Assembly: GCA_025890175.1 (NCBI GenBank)
Contig: JANPYM010000008.1
Coordinates: forward strand, 797,337-861,336
Direction: 5' to 3'
Source of the DNA: Ciborinia camelliae
Taxonomy: Eukaryota; Ascomycota; Leotiomycetes; Helotiales; Sclerotiniaceae
Length of the DNA: 64,000 nt
Every line of letters begins with the position of its first letter. The first letter of the stretch is position 1. Of the stretch, positions 50,812-62,100 are shown in pieces. Below the pieces are notes generated by a model that had not been told where the DNA came from, made no database searches, and saw only the letters and a list, made by a program, of their open reading frames with translations. Both the position numbers and the translations under genes were made by a program.

Positions 50812-52826
50812 TCACAATTTGAAGTCTCCATTGACTTTCTCCCATCCTCTGATGACACCTTCATTCTCACCAATATCTACCATTCCAGCAACCTTCTCCG
50901 CCAACGCAATCTTCAATGTTCTTGGTCTCTCGGTGCACAATTCGTAGATAGTACTTAAGTTGAAAGTCAAGGCATGGAAGGAATTGTCTTCCGCGATCAG
51001 TGATTCGAGAATGGTTTTTGCCTATGGGTTGAATTGTAAGCAAGATATAGCGGGATTCGCATTGGAAGAAATGGGGATGGTGGCATGGAACAATGATGGA
51101 GAGCAAAATGATACACACCTCATCACCACGACCCAGGTACAATAAAGTAACACCGAGGTTTTGTCTCCACATAGCTTTCTCACCCTTTCCTGCCTTAGTT
51201 TCCTCGTTTGCGATAAGTTCTTTCCATATCACAACAGCCTCCTCATACCTCCCTTCAGCAACAAATGCCAGGGCCCTGATCGTTCCATCTATCTCAATCG
51301 CCCTAAATTCATCCCCATTGCCCTTCTTGAGACACCCCCTCGCAGCATCAATGTCCCCTAAGCATAGCCACAACAACGCTTTCTTAGCCCTTAATTCCTC
51401 ATCCCCGTCTTCATTAACCTTTAGACTTTTCAAATGCAGCCCCGCCCCCACCAAATCTTCCATCTCAATGAGCGCACTTGCAACTCTAATCCCAAGATCC
51501 GCTAACCTCCCCTCCCATAGTTCAATCTCCCCATCCACATCCTCACCAGCTGCTTTCCGCTTCTTCAATTTTGTCAACGTATTCCTGGCATCTCTGGCCA
51601 AATCATAATACCCCATAACACCCCTCCTAGCATCTCCTAATCCCATTCCCTGCAATCTAACTGCTAGAACTCTCAATTCCCATCCTACCATATGAGTACC
51701 TGTTTCATCATCACGGTAGTAGGCAGCATTAAGATCTTCGAGAGCTTTGACTTCCTGGGCCGCTAGCTGGGTCTGATTGCAGAGTGTCAGACAGGCGAGG
51801 CGGGTGTAGAACAGGTTGAAGATTTCATCATGTGACGCGGGGCCAGGATTGGATGTTAAAAGAGTGGCACTGAGAATGGCTGCAGCTCGAAAATAGCCTG
51901 CAGCTAGAAGTGATGAAAGGGTATTGGTGTCGGGGTTAGGTGGGAGAGATGAAGCTGGGGAGGACCGAAATGGTAGGGGGATTTCGAGGACAGGTAGAGG
52001 ATGGTAGATTTCTGGGCGGAGGAGGTAGGAGAAATCTTTCTGAAGAGTCGATACAGTCGATTGGAATGACGTGTTTTGTGAGGGCGAAAGTGACGTTGGA
52101 GCTGTCATGAAGGTATTGGATGATAGATTCGAACCTGGACCTGGTGATGGAAGCCTAGGTGTCCGACTTCTTGGCGCTGGACCACCCGGTGAGAGGGATC
52201 GTGTGGTATTGATATAATTTGTAGGGGACAAAGGACTATTCAGAGGGGAGCTGTTTAATTTTAGCATCGTGCTCTCATACATGGGAATAATACGCACTCG
52301 TTGATATCCAGTGGACCTCTTGTCGCCCGTCTGGGCAAAGCTTTTGAGTAATCAGCCAAATGGTTATTTTGATCCATCATACAAACACACTCTTAATATT
52401 GAATGAAAAAAAAAGATGTAAACAAAACAAAACATTGAAGTTGTGTCCAACAACAGGCACCGATAACTATTCAATATGGCATCTTTCTTGGGAAGCCACG
52501 TGCCGACGAGCCAGCATCTAGGTTCCGTATTCACTAAAGTCGCGCACTTGCACGAACTTTGCGATAAAACCAACAACATCACTTTCATGGATTGTTTTCC
52601 TATCTTTTAAACACCCGTACACAGTCGCAACATTTCATCGAACCTAACCGCTGCCATTCTCGACAAGATTCGTAACCCCTTAGTGGCGGCCTTCAAGACA
52701 CCAAGTTTCGACACTCCCCCAATCTCAATAACCCAAGAAACAAAGGACAAAAAGCTTACCTCTCCCTGAAGAAGACTGCCTAACATGTTTCTTCCCTCCT
52801 GTTCCGTCTGATGAAGCGCTTTCCAT
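50812..52826 (-). CDS. TRAPPC12-like TPR protein (TRAPP complex subunit 12)
   Basis: Four exons (52760-52826, 52298-52340, 51119-52250, 50812-51021) encode 483 residues. The first intron is long (419 nt), the others 47 and 97 nt. The spliced N-terminus is Ser/Pro-rich and disordered (MESASSDGTGG, then RRATRGPLDINDSPLNSP), followed by FSYLLRPEIYHPLPVLEIPL, the conserved opening of TRAPPC12/TTC15 proteins. Helical TPR-like repeats follow, including LSSLLAAGYFRAAAILS, YYDLARDARNTL and MWRQNLGVTLLYLGRGDE, and the last exon adds LIAEDNSFHALTFNLSTIYE. The protein is a subunit of the TRAPPIII vesicle-tethering complex acting in ER-Golgi traffic and autophagy (family knowledge). An in-frame ATG at 52856 could extend the start by ten residues. 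Confidence 0.85.
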
Positions 52827-53067
52827 TTTGTGATGCGTTTTGATGATTTCAAGCATGAAGGACAATGAGCGAATCAATCCAATGTTCCAGAATTATGCAT
52901 AAATTATGCACGTTTATGGGCTAGCGAGTTATGCATCTGTGCATTAAATTATGTGTTATCACAAAACTCATCTGAATACAACAATATCTATAAGGAATTA
53001 ACTGAAATGCATTCTAATGGGTATTAACACTGCAAGGCTTTATCATCTTTTAATCACAGGTGGGTAT

Positions 53068-54636
53068 CTAGGCAACATTTCCCTCTTCGACAACAAATAC
53101 CGCACTTCCACTACCAGGTTTACTAACCACAACTGCTGCATCCCTCTGCTCTTTCGACAAATCTTTCTTCGAATAGTATTCTCTATCCCAAGCCTCTCTC
53201 ACCACATCAACCTTATCCGCCGGTACCAAGTGTACACAGCATCCACCCCATCCCGCGCCAGTCAATCTACTTCCATAACTCCCCGCTTTCTTTGCTATTT
53301 CACATAGTTCATCTAATTCCGGACAACTGCAGTCAAAGTCTTCTCTACAACTGGTCTGGGTTTCGTTCATGAGATCACCGAGTTTTCTATTGAAAGTTTC
53401 CGTGGAATCACCACTGTCCGCGTGCAGATAAGATTCGGGATGTTCGAGGACTTTCATAAACTTTAAGACCCGGAGAGCTTCGGTGAAGACGTGGAGAGTT
53501 CTTTGTCGAAGTTTGAAATGCTCAGCGCGGACGGGGAAGGTAGAGGTGAAGCGCTCGTTCAATTCAGGGACGGTCATATTTATGACGGAAGCAATTTCTT
53601 CCCTGGTATATCCCTCTTCTTTGGTGAATGTTTTCTTTGTGATTTCAATAAGTTCGGAAATTTGTTCTTCGAGTGGTGCGGTTGAATTGCCAAGATATTT
53701 GCTATGGAAGCCGTGGAGAGAGACACCTAGTGGTCCGGAGTCGGAAGGAAGAGGCTCGTTAGATTTGTTGATAGCGGCATGAAGATAGGCTGCCGCTAGA
53801 CTACATTCTACGACCCTCAAATTATAACATACTGGGCCAGTGACATGCTTGTCCGCTGCGACAAATGATTGTGCGATAACAAATGTGAGCTCAGGATTCG
53901 TTTTTGGGAAGTGGATGGGTTTAGCTGTCAGGGTTGGGTTGAAGGAAACGTATAATGCCGACCCACGAATAGAGAAAACCGATGCGGATTGATCCATTCC
54001 ACCCGAGTTGACACCTACTGCTCTTTCGCTAACAATTGCCAACTCTGTGAGTTGTGTCTTATCAACAGATTGTTCTCCATTGGCAAACATAACCGCGAGA
54101 GCAGAAGCTGTAGTGAAAGCAGCAGAACTACTTAATCCACCACCAGCAGGCACAGTCCCATCCATCAAAACTTCCATGCTCTTGGGTCTGAAGCCGTCTC
54201 CATGTTTCTTCCTCAATATCTGCAAAGCTCCTCGGAGTCCAGACTTCAAGTAATTTGTCCACTCGTGTACCTTTGAATCAATCTCCACTGCATCGAATGG
54301 TATATCGAATTCATGAGCTGGGAACTTATCCGCTTGTACATTCGAGATTCGCACTTTGAACGTCGTACTAGTTGAAGCAGATCCATCGATTTCGGTAGAA
54401 ACTGCGAGTAAGGCGTCTGCAGTTATTGCCATAGGTAGGACGGAGTATAAAGAGTAATCAATATGCTCGCCGATAATGTTAACGCGACCCGGGGATCGTG
54501 AAACGAACTGCGCATCGTGTCCATAATTGCTCTTGAATTGCTTGAGGAGATTATGCCATCTATCGGTTTGTGCAGCCAAGGCATCTTCTGTATAGATATC
54601 TTTGAGAGACTTTGCGACAGGTACGATGCCAGCCAT
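53068..54636 (-). CDS. GAL1: Galactokinase
   Basis: A single-exon gene of 522 residues, the usual length for fungal galactokinase. The galactokinase signature GRVNIIGEHIDY is at about 50-61, the GHMP ATP-binding loop GGGLSSSAA at about 165-173, and the third GHMP motif is in RLTGAGWGGCCVHLV near the C-terminus. The enzyme phosphorylates galactose to galactose-1-phosphate in the Leloir pathway in the cytosol. Whether it also has the sensor role known from some yeasts cannot be judged. The sequence GVNSGGMDQSASVF matches the catalytic region. The frame is intact and no introns are needed. Confidence 0.95.
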   Translation of the reverse strand: MAGIVPVAKSLKDIYTEDALAAQTDRWHNLLKQFKSNYGHDAQFVSRSPGRVNIIGEHIDYSLYSVLPMAITADALLAVSTEIDGSASTSTTFKVRISNVQADKFPAHEFDIPFDAVEIDSKVHEWTNYLKSGLRGALQILRKKHGDGFRPKSMEVLMDGTVPAGGGLSSSAAFTTASALAVMFANGEQSVDKTQLTELAIVSERAVGVNSGGMDQSASVFSIRGSALYVSFNPTLTAKPIHFPKTNPELTFVIAQSFVAADKHVTGPVCYNLRVVECSLAAAYLHAAINKSNEPLPSDSGPLGVSLHGFHSKYLGNSTAPLEEQISELIEITKKTFTKEEGYTREEIASVINMTVPELNERFTSTFPVRAEHFKLRQRTLHVFTEALRVLKFMKVLEHPESYLHADSGDSTETFNRKLGDLMNETQTSCREDFDCSCPELDELCEIAKKAGSYGSRLTGAGWGGCCVHLVPADKVDVVREAWDREYYSKKDLSKEQRDAAVVVSKPGSGSAVFVVEEGNVA

Positions 54637-56146
54637 TGTAGATTATTGGTTATCGAGAGGTAGGGGTGTCTAGGAGGCGGGCCTGTCGGTATGGATTGAT
54701 GCGAACTTACGAACTTGGAATTTTGAGAGACTGTAAATCTGGAAGGTGATAATAAATGCTCTGGTAGGATGAAAAGAAATGAGAGTTATTCGAATAGGAA
54801 ATCACAAACCGTCAGGTCATGTCCAGGTAGAGGTCATGGAGGGGGCACGAGATCATACCTAACATTCACTGTCACATACCTAGTATGATTTAGAAGGTAC
54901 AAGAGGAAGGACCCCGCCATTTACCCCCGCTGTGCCCCGATTCTCGAAGTCTTCTCCAGATTATTGGTGCGCATCGTTCCGCCATCCACTATTCATTTCC
55001 GGAAAAACTTTACAGCTCCCACAGTCCACTCGTATCATGGATTCATGGGTGAATATGAAAGCAAGCTTTATTATTGTGGAACTTTTAATGTGAATCAAAA
55101 GCTTTTTAATCTCGGGCTTGCTTTGAGCCGCATTTTTGGCTGAAAGTCGGGGAGGTTTGGTGGCTGGGTGTGTTGGTCGTGAAGAGATATCTAATAATAT
55201 TTATATTTATATACGGTGACCGATATAGTCCCAGTCTAAAAAGTCGCATGTAGATGAAGCTGGAGGAAGAGGTTATCCGATTGTCCCAAAGAACTTCAAA
55301 CACTCTTCAGATTTTCTATTGATCGATAATATCACATCAACCCTTTCATTTAATATCCCCCAATCAGACCCATCTCAAACTACCATCCAATTGATACCAT
55401 CCCATCTTTCCAGGCAGGCTCCATCCCTCATTCGATTCACTTATCATTCCATTCCTCATCCCAGGGATTCCCCGATTCCCCGACTCCCCCGAGCACTAAG
55501 ATTTCCACACCTTCAAAGTAGCATCAAAAAATGAAAGATGAAAGATTCTTTTAGGAACGGATAACTTCGGCATTTCTTAGACATGCAACAAAAACTGTAA
55601 ATATGTCAATCTTCTACGGGTACGCGTATCAAAATTCTATCTTATGGTAGAATCGAGACTCCTCAAGCTTTCACTAGGTACCTAGTATGTACCATAGAGT
55701 GAGCTGAGCGTCAGTTAGTTCATGTTTACGTCAGCACGGATATGGTCTTATCCTGTGTGGCACAGAACCAACCATGGAGCTTAAATGGCCGGCAAAGATC
55801 AAATTTCTGATTGAAATGTGATTTACCAAATACATCATGTATTTGTTACAAGTGTAATTGCTTCCTTCAGACTTATTAATTACTAAGTTCAATTAAAAAA
55901 TATCCAGTTCACATCTAGTGATCGGAGTTTCTGTCTGCAATTATTATACCTCCGGTAGTTGTAGTTGTGTGGTCCACCTCGAAGATCCAGCGGAGAGTCT
56001 GGTAGCTCTTGGCAGATGTGCACGGACATTATTTTACCCACCAAAAATTCCTCAGCCACAAGCGAGAAAAAAATGTTCTTTTCTCTTTCATCAACCTTTA
56101 TCGACCACCATTTCATCAAAACATGTCCAAATAACACGAAAAAAAC
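54637..56146. other. 1.5 kb intergenic region
   Basis: It contains the galactokinase promoter. No gene was recognised. Small frames on both strands (55106-55303, 55319-55534, 55889-56137, 55918-56247) lack domain signals, and the last overlaps the tRNA gene. Confidence 0.5.
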
Positions 56147-56154
56147 AAAAAAAA
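56147..56154 (-). terminator. RNA polymerase III terminator (T8)
   Basis: Eight consecutive T residues on the minus strand begin two bases after the discriminator base of the tRNA gene, and a second T run follows. This is a typical Pol III stop signal and supports transcription of the tRNA-like gene. Confidence 0.85.
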
Positions 56155-56155
56155 T

Positions 56156-56301
56156 TGACTGGACGGGGGATCGAACCCCGGACCTTGTCCGTTTGGAATC
56201 TCAGATGGATTGTAAAGGACACGCGCTTTTCAATGATTAGCTGTTGAGCTGAAGGAGAAGAAGTAGGGAAATACTCACATAACCAACTACACTATCCGGC
56301 C
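56156..56301 (-). tRNA. tRNA-Val(UAC)-like gene with two insertions
   Basis: Reading the minus strand: acceptor 5' strand GGCCGGA, A-box region TAGTGTAGTTGGTTA, anticodon stem TGTCC/GGACA, loop TTTACA-C with anticodon UAC, T arm CGGGG-TTCGATC-CCCCG (a perfect B box), acceptor 3' strand TCCAGTC, discriminator A, then a T8 terminator. A 19-nt insertion (56192-56210) sits between positions 37 and 38, the canonical place for eukaryotic tRNA introns. A second insertion of 53 nt (56226-56278) interrupts the D arm; it starts GTGAGT and ends AAAAG. With it removed, D-stem GTGT pairs with TCGC (weakly at one end). The acceptor stem has one C-A mismatch and one G-U pair. It may be a functional gene of odd structure or a decaying copy. 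Confidence 0.7.
56226..56278 (-). other. 53-nt intron-like insertion inside the tRNA D arm
   Basis: The insert has a GTGAGT start, a pyrimidine-rich middle, a CAGCTAATC branch-like word about 14 nt before its end and a terminal AAAAG. These are the signals of a fungal spliceosomal intron, not of a tRNA intron, and the length fits the short introns of neighbouring genes. Confidence 0.6.
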
Positions 56302-57230
56302 TGTTTTGATGATGGGGAATAACTATTCGCATATATGTATAGTCGGCTGAGCAGTATGGTGGGGCTCGAGGGCTCCGCAAGAGGATTCGGTTAAGAATGA
56401 ACCCCCACCCCATCCCGTGACTACTAGCGTAATCATCAAGTTATAATCACGTGGGTATGGATCGCCAATTCCCCACGGGATTTGAGTACTACTTAGGTAA
56501 GTCCTCATAGTATTTAGGGAAGGTTACCACAAGTAATTCTTTAAGGGATTAAGGTGATTCCCTAAGGGATTAAGGTGATTCCCTAAAGGATTAAGGTGAT
56601 TCCCTAAGGGATTGAAGTGATTCCCTATGGTATTTAAAGAATTACTATAAGAAATTCTTACACGTGACCGCACTCGTCACTCCGCGGGCATATAAGCCCC
56701 TCGTAGCCCCTAGCTCTAGAACATTATCAAGCAATACAATGATACAGTTCATAATATATCTTATTATCATCATCCGAGGTGATACCAACAGTTCTATTCT
56801 TACTCATAATCTAATATTGGAGGGGAGCTTGAAGGGGAGTGTATAAAATAGAGTTGGTTGGATGGAAGTATTGGGAGAGGAAAATTGAAAATGGAGGGAG
56901 AGGAAGGAGAGGGGGATAGAGTGGATGGATGGGTCAACGGCCGATGGTAGACGGTGGATAGTACGTCACAGAAAGTTGTTTGCTCGGTGGAAGGGAAGGG
57001 GCGAATGAAAGAGTAGAAGTTGGAGAACGAAAGGAAAGAACTGAAGTCAGGTCAAGAGGTGATATCACCTTCCGTCACTCAACAACATATCCAAGTCACC
57101 TCCTCATGCTTCCTTCCTCGACCAATTTTACTACAAGAAGATTTTCTTCTTCCACACAAGAAAATCTTTCCAACAAAAACAACAACTTACCACAACTCCT
57201 TAGTGATACTATCAACAGACACCGGGAAGC
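56302..57230. other. Intergenic stretch with a small palindromic repeat element
   Basis: Apart from the tandem/inverted repeat at 56532-56646, no feature was recognised. The part from about 56840 to 57000 is purine-rich (GGAGAGG/GGATGG). Confidence 0.5.
56532..56646. repeat. Four 21-bp tandem repeats flanked by a 13-bp inverted repeat
   Basis: Four units of 21 bp run from 56543 to 56626 (starts 56543, 56564, 56585, 56606); the first two are identical, the third has one change and the fourth two. The array is bracketed by AGTAATTCTTTAA at 56532-56544 and its exact inverse TTAAAGAATTACT at 56634-56646. The unit contains partly symmetric words (AGGGATTA / TGATTCCCT). The structure resembles a miniature inverted-repeat element or a folded minisatellite. 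Confidence 0.9.
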
Positions 57231-58349
57231 ATGAAGCGCACACTATCCAAGCAGACAACCTGGGCTAAACGAAGAAGACAAGCTTTAAGCTCTCAAGAGG
57301 GAAAAACGTTTGTGAAAAGTGACACCGGAATGGAGTTAGTCGAGTTGTTAGTATTAATATTCCGAGCATCCGATCTAATACTAACACGAGGAATATTAGG
57401 ACATCCACATCACTCCCAGATGCTCTGCAGACACAGATGAACCATACATTGAGTACTGCAGCAGGAGCTCGTCAAAAGAGGGCTAAGAACGAAGTCAAAG
57501 GTGCTGTCATGCAAGCAGAAGACGCCGCCGCCATTGAAAACTTTACGATGACGGTGAAACTCTTTGAGAAGAACCCGAAACTTGATGATAAGAGTAAAGC
57601 TATGGACTTGATACTGGGATGGCTAGCACTTGTTCGCAGTGGACTGTACTTGACATCTCCTGGTCCTGAAGTCAAGGCAATTCTTGATGAAGGGACTGAT
57701 TTGGATCTTGCAACACGGATCATCGATGGATGGTCTGGCAAGACGATAGACATGATTCTGTACGGGGAGGGATGGCAAGACATTGGTGCTGAGTTACTGC
57801 CACATGTCCCGTCGACAGGTGACGAGAAAGGCTTGTATATCAATTTTCTCACAGTGGTCGCCCTAAGGGGTCGATCGAAGCACATGAAAGTATACGGTGG
57901 AATGGCAGCCGGCGTCAGAGGACTGAGGGATCGGATCAATACTCATCGAAACAAATCTCTGCACTTAAACAATCCATCCTACCATTACATGATCATGGAT
58001 CTCCCAGGGACTTTGTCTGATTTCAGGCAATTTGCAGGCTACGGTCCGGGACCGCTTGGATTTTTCCTCTTGGCAGAAGGGTGTATGATCGCTGTTGGGT
58101 CTCTATGAAGCGCCTGGACTTTGGAGCCAACTGGCTAAACTCAATGTTTCTGCTATCACATCCAAGCTACCAAAAGTTGGATTGAATCGAGAAGCTGGGC
58201 TTCGTTTTGTGGGATGGGACAAAATGTCGGATTGCTGCTGCTGCTGCTCGATCGCAGCAAAGCCAAAAGAAAGCAATTTCCCTCATCACGACCGGGTTTC
58301 CCGTATCAATCAAACCAACTGTCAATTCCCAGCAAATATCTGTATATAG
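57231..58349 (+). pseudogene. Frameshifted gene, possibly GIY-YIG-like
   Basis: Three frames join into one protein-like product. The first starts at 57231 (MKRTLSKQTTWAKRRRQALS) and loses coherence after about KTFVKSDTG (near 57325). The second frame is open from before the ATG at 57437 to 58108, including a charged helical part and KVYGGMAAGVRGLRDRINTH, which resembles the GIY-YIG nuclease core, then NPSYHYMIMDLPG and FLLAEGCMIAV. A stop at 58106-58108 ends it, but the next frame continues directly with GLYEAPGLWSQLAKLNVSAI and REAGLRFVGWDK, so a base is missing near 58096-58104. Two frameshifts without plausible introns indicate a decayed gene. The family assignment is tentative. Confidence 0.5.
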
Positions 58350-59143
58350 AAGCTTTAAGAATGGGTTGAACATTTAAATAAATACATTGTCTCAAATTGA
58401 TTCAAACCTTTAAATCATTTCACTCTCCCAAACCACTTGAAATAATCAACCTCCTCCTATTGTTGAACTGCAGTCTGGACTATTTGACACACTGATTTGA
58501 ATTGGGGTTGGTGAAGTTGGTTCCTTCCAGCTTTTCTCTACCTACCTAGGTACCTATTTTTAGCTGTCAATACATCAATTCAGGGAAATATATCTATCAT
58601 AGGTAATTTAAGGAACCGTTTGTCCACTTTGACCACTGGCAATCCGCAATTCGGATCGCATCGGAATCTAAAAATTAGATGTTGTCATCTTCAATGTGTA
58701 AGCCTACTAGGTACCTAGGTAGTTTTCGATAATCGAAAAGTTCCCTTGGACTTATTATATTAGATCCTTTGGTTAAATATTTCGATTCTTGCCCCTCGCC
58801 TCCTTACCTAGTTAGTTTGACCATCACCTCATATTTCCCTGATTTATGATTTTCATGAGATGTCTACACTCTGGGACCAATTGATTAAACGTAACTAACA
58901 TTCATTCCTGCCATCAAATAAATACCAGACACCAAAAGAGAAGTCAAGTAAAAGACTAAACGAAGCTCATTAATTCGTTTCTTAATTTCTGTATCGTACA
59001 CGAGGTAGGTATGTATTTGAACAGTACAAGGCTAGAGGACTGATGCCCAGCCGTGGGGTATTCCCATATTTTAAACTCCTAACAAAAAAAGCGCAGACAT
59101 GTGAATTTTTCACCCATCGAACGAAGACCCTACCAAAACGTGA
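58350..59143. other. Intergenic stretch
   Basis: No gene was recognised. ACCTAGGTACC-type words occur near 58540 and 58710. The 3' end of the Hir3-like gene borders it on the right. Confidence 0.5.
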
Positions 59144-62100
59144 TCAATTATTATTTCCCTGTCCGGGAGTATTTCCTCCGCTCCCGCTACCGTTCTCGAC
59201 TCTTCTCATCAGATTCGGGAACATGTCCATATCGTCCATATCAGGAACATCACTCAAATCACTCTCGTCATCGGCACTATCGTGTACGCTGCCTGGTGCC
59301 GAGCTATCCTCTCTTCTTGAATTCTGCTGGGGTGCTGCGAGGGGTATTTCAATTCTCGGTGCAGATGAAATGAGTGGCGATGCATTCGATGGTAAAACAG
59401 AAGATGATGCGGCATTCCTGGGACGCGAAGCAACAGCAGGCCGAGTCGCATCTGCGGCACGGTGGATAGATTGCTCGGCCCTTAGAATAACTGCCTTGCG
59501 GTTGATGCCGAGTTTGCGAGGTCTAGGAGGTTCGACTATAGGAGGTGGAGCGGAGATATTAGAATCTGTATTCATAAGAACATGATTCAGACTCATCGGA
59601 CCTGATGCTCTTGCTGCAGCTTCTCCGTCTATCTGAGATTGTTGTAAAGTCGCTACATCAATAGCAGGAGTGTCCCTCACAACCTGGATGTAAAGAACTG
59701 CCCAGATATCATTGATCATGTCGTCGATCGGGGTTATCTTCGCAAGACCATTATTAAGTTTCTTCAACTCAATAGTCTCTCGCAAAGCATCAAGAGCTGG
59801 ATGCGAAAGACTACCATCTTTGATAGACTCATCAAGGCGTTCTGAGTACGCATCAAACACTTCCTGGGAAATCCCTCTGAACACTTCGTCGACATTAGCA
59901 GGTATATCAGCTGCTTTACGAATAAGCCTAAGATATATTGTACAACATTCGTTCCAGACATCATTAAATTTGAAGTAGTCGAGAGCTCGCTTTCTCACCC
60001 TCTTAGCTAATAATTCCATATTTGCTTTGTCGCCGATAAGAAACAATATCCTGGCCATGAATAAAGCATAACGTTTCATGTAGACAAAATGCCTTCCTGG
60101 TCGTTCCGTCTCCGGTTTCCAAACTTGCATCGACATGGCCTTGGTGAATATGGACTCTCGAAATTCAATGCGAGCAGCACAAGCTTGAACATAATCCGGA
60201 TCTGACTCATCGTAAATAATGTTAGCAACACGAGCAATCATACGATGATGCCAGTGTTGTTTATCTGAATTTCGCAATTGACGGAAGCACGCAAGGATGA
60301 AAATTTCCCAATCTTCATCGCTTTCAATCACAAAAGGATCACTCTTTCGTGGGCCGTAAGGTTGGTCCTGTAAAAGTTTGGCGGCATCTTGAAATTCCAT
60401 TTCTTTTCGCGCCACCAGCTTGTGAACAAGAGAGACAAGCTTATAATGAGGTTCCAGAACAGGTTCTTGGCTGCTTTTAGTTGGTTTCGGGCATAATTCT
60501 ATGGCTCGAACCAAAGTACTCAGAACCATGTCCACTGTAGGAACATTGGCTGGAGGATTGGTAGGCCATTCTTCTCGGGCGATCCCTATCATCTTCCACT
60601 GGCATTTTACTAGCATGAAATGGTTCCTAGATATGTTAGCATCTGATTTTCACACGGATTCAAACATAAACTTACATCCAGAAATCTGGGCGATCCATCA
60701 GAGAGCGTTTAAATAGTTCCGATGCATACTTCCACAACTTGTAAGGACTCATTTCTTCGAAAGGCATCTTCTTGTACATCCCTTCCGACCCGCTCATATG
60801 CTTTTCTTCCTCTACCCAGAACACTTCCATGCTAAATGGCTCTCGAGATGATGCATAGAGACGCATCCCAAAGTCGTGATACATGTCAGATAATTTTTCG
60901 GCCGTTCCAAATGAACCATCCGCGCATCGCATTGCTGTTGAGAGCGCCATTATATAACAATGAACAGAACACTTTTGTAATCGAACCAAACCTGGTCTAT
61001 CATTGTTCATTTTATCTGCGCTCCACGAGACCTCTTCCTCGAGCTCTAGATCATAGCATTGTGCGAGTCTGTACCAGGCTTCCCAATTATCCACAGTATA
61101 TTGTAGCTGAAGTTTCATGAAATATGTCGCGAATTTCAAGTCATCTGTTTGCGAGCCAGCACTCACTCGCTTCGCTGAACGATATTTAGTCAAAGCAAGC
61201 ATACCCAAAAGATAATACCAGCCTTTTTCTGCGAGAGGGCTTTCTGGAGTATGTACAGAAATGGAGTCGATCTGTGCCTGGCCTCTGAAGGCTAGATACA
61301 TATCAAGAGGACGAATAGGAGTCTTCAAATACTCCGTGATATTCCTTGAGTTATGTAGCATCGTAGGCGTTCCTTTAGGCTCACCGACAGCAGTTTGCAT
61401 TTTTTCAATTGTGGGCTTCAGTTCGTGTTTCATGAGATCTTTCATCGGCATGCTGTTCGCAAGTGAGATGACTTGTTCTGCAATATTCATGACAGTTCGT
61501 CGATCCAGAGGTTCTATAGGGCAGCTGTGGTCCTCGAGGAGGAATGTGCCGACGCCCAATTTAATGCCATATAGGTCAAACAATACTTGGCCCAGATAGT
61601 CTTCCCATTTATCAATGTGCTTAAGACGTGACATTTCTTGCTTCATCATCTTGAGGAATATCTTGTTTGAAGCCTTGCAGCACTTCCTCAAACCCAAGGA
61701 ATAATGTACTAGGGCAAGGAAATCCGCAAGATCATTATCTGGAGTCAGAAAGAGATCACGATTCTGAGTCGTAGCTTCTTTGACCATAGCATATTGTAAT
61801 GCCCATGTCCGTACTTGCATCTCCTTGATCTTGTTGGCAAAGGTAGTAAAAGATCCATGCACAGAGTAAATGCCATTCTGTGGAAGTGAAATGCTTCCTA
61901 CTCGGACTTCATCATCAAACACTGCTGCAGCATGAAGGACACGGATTAATTGTGCCAATGCAGCACACGTTGATTTGATATGACGATCGTCAATGATTTC
62001 AAAACAGGTCGTAGCCTCGTTGAGTGCAGTAGTCAATGCTGGAACCAATAGCTGATCAAGTGCCTTCAATGATACCAGCATCTTCTGGCGACGAATTTCA

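Noticed and set aside
52364..52588. Minus-strand ORF upstream of the TRAPPC12-like gene
   Set aside because: It lies wholly inside the long first intron of the spliced model.
55918..56247. Plus-strand ORF of 109 codons
   Set aside because: It overlaps the tRNA gene on the opposite strand, including its B box and terminator, and has no domain.
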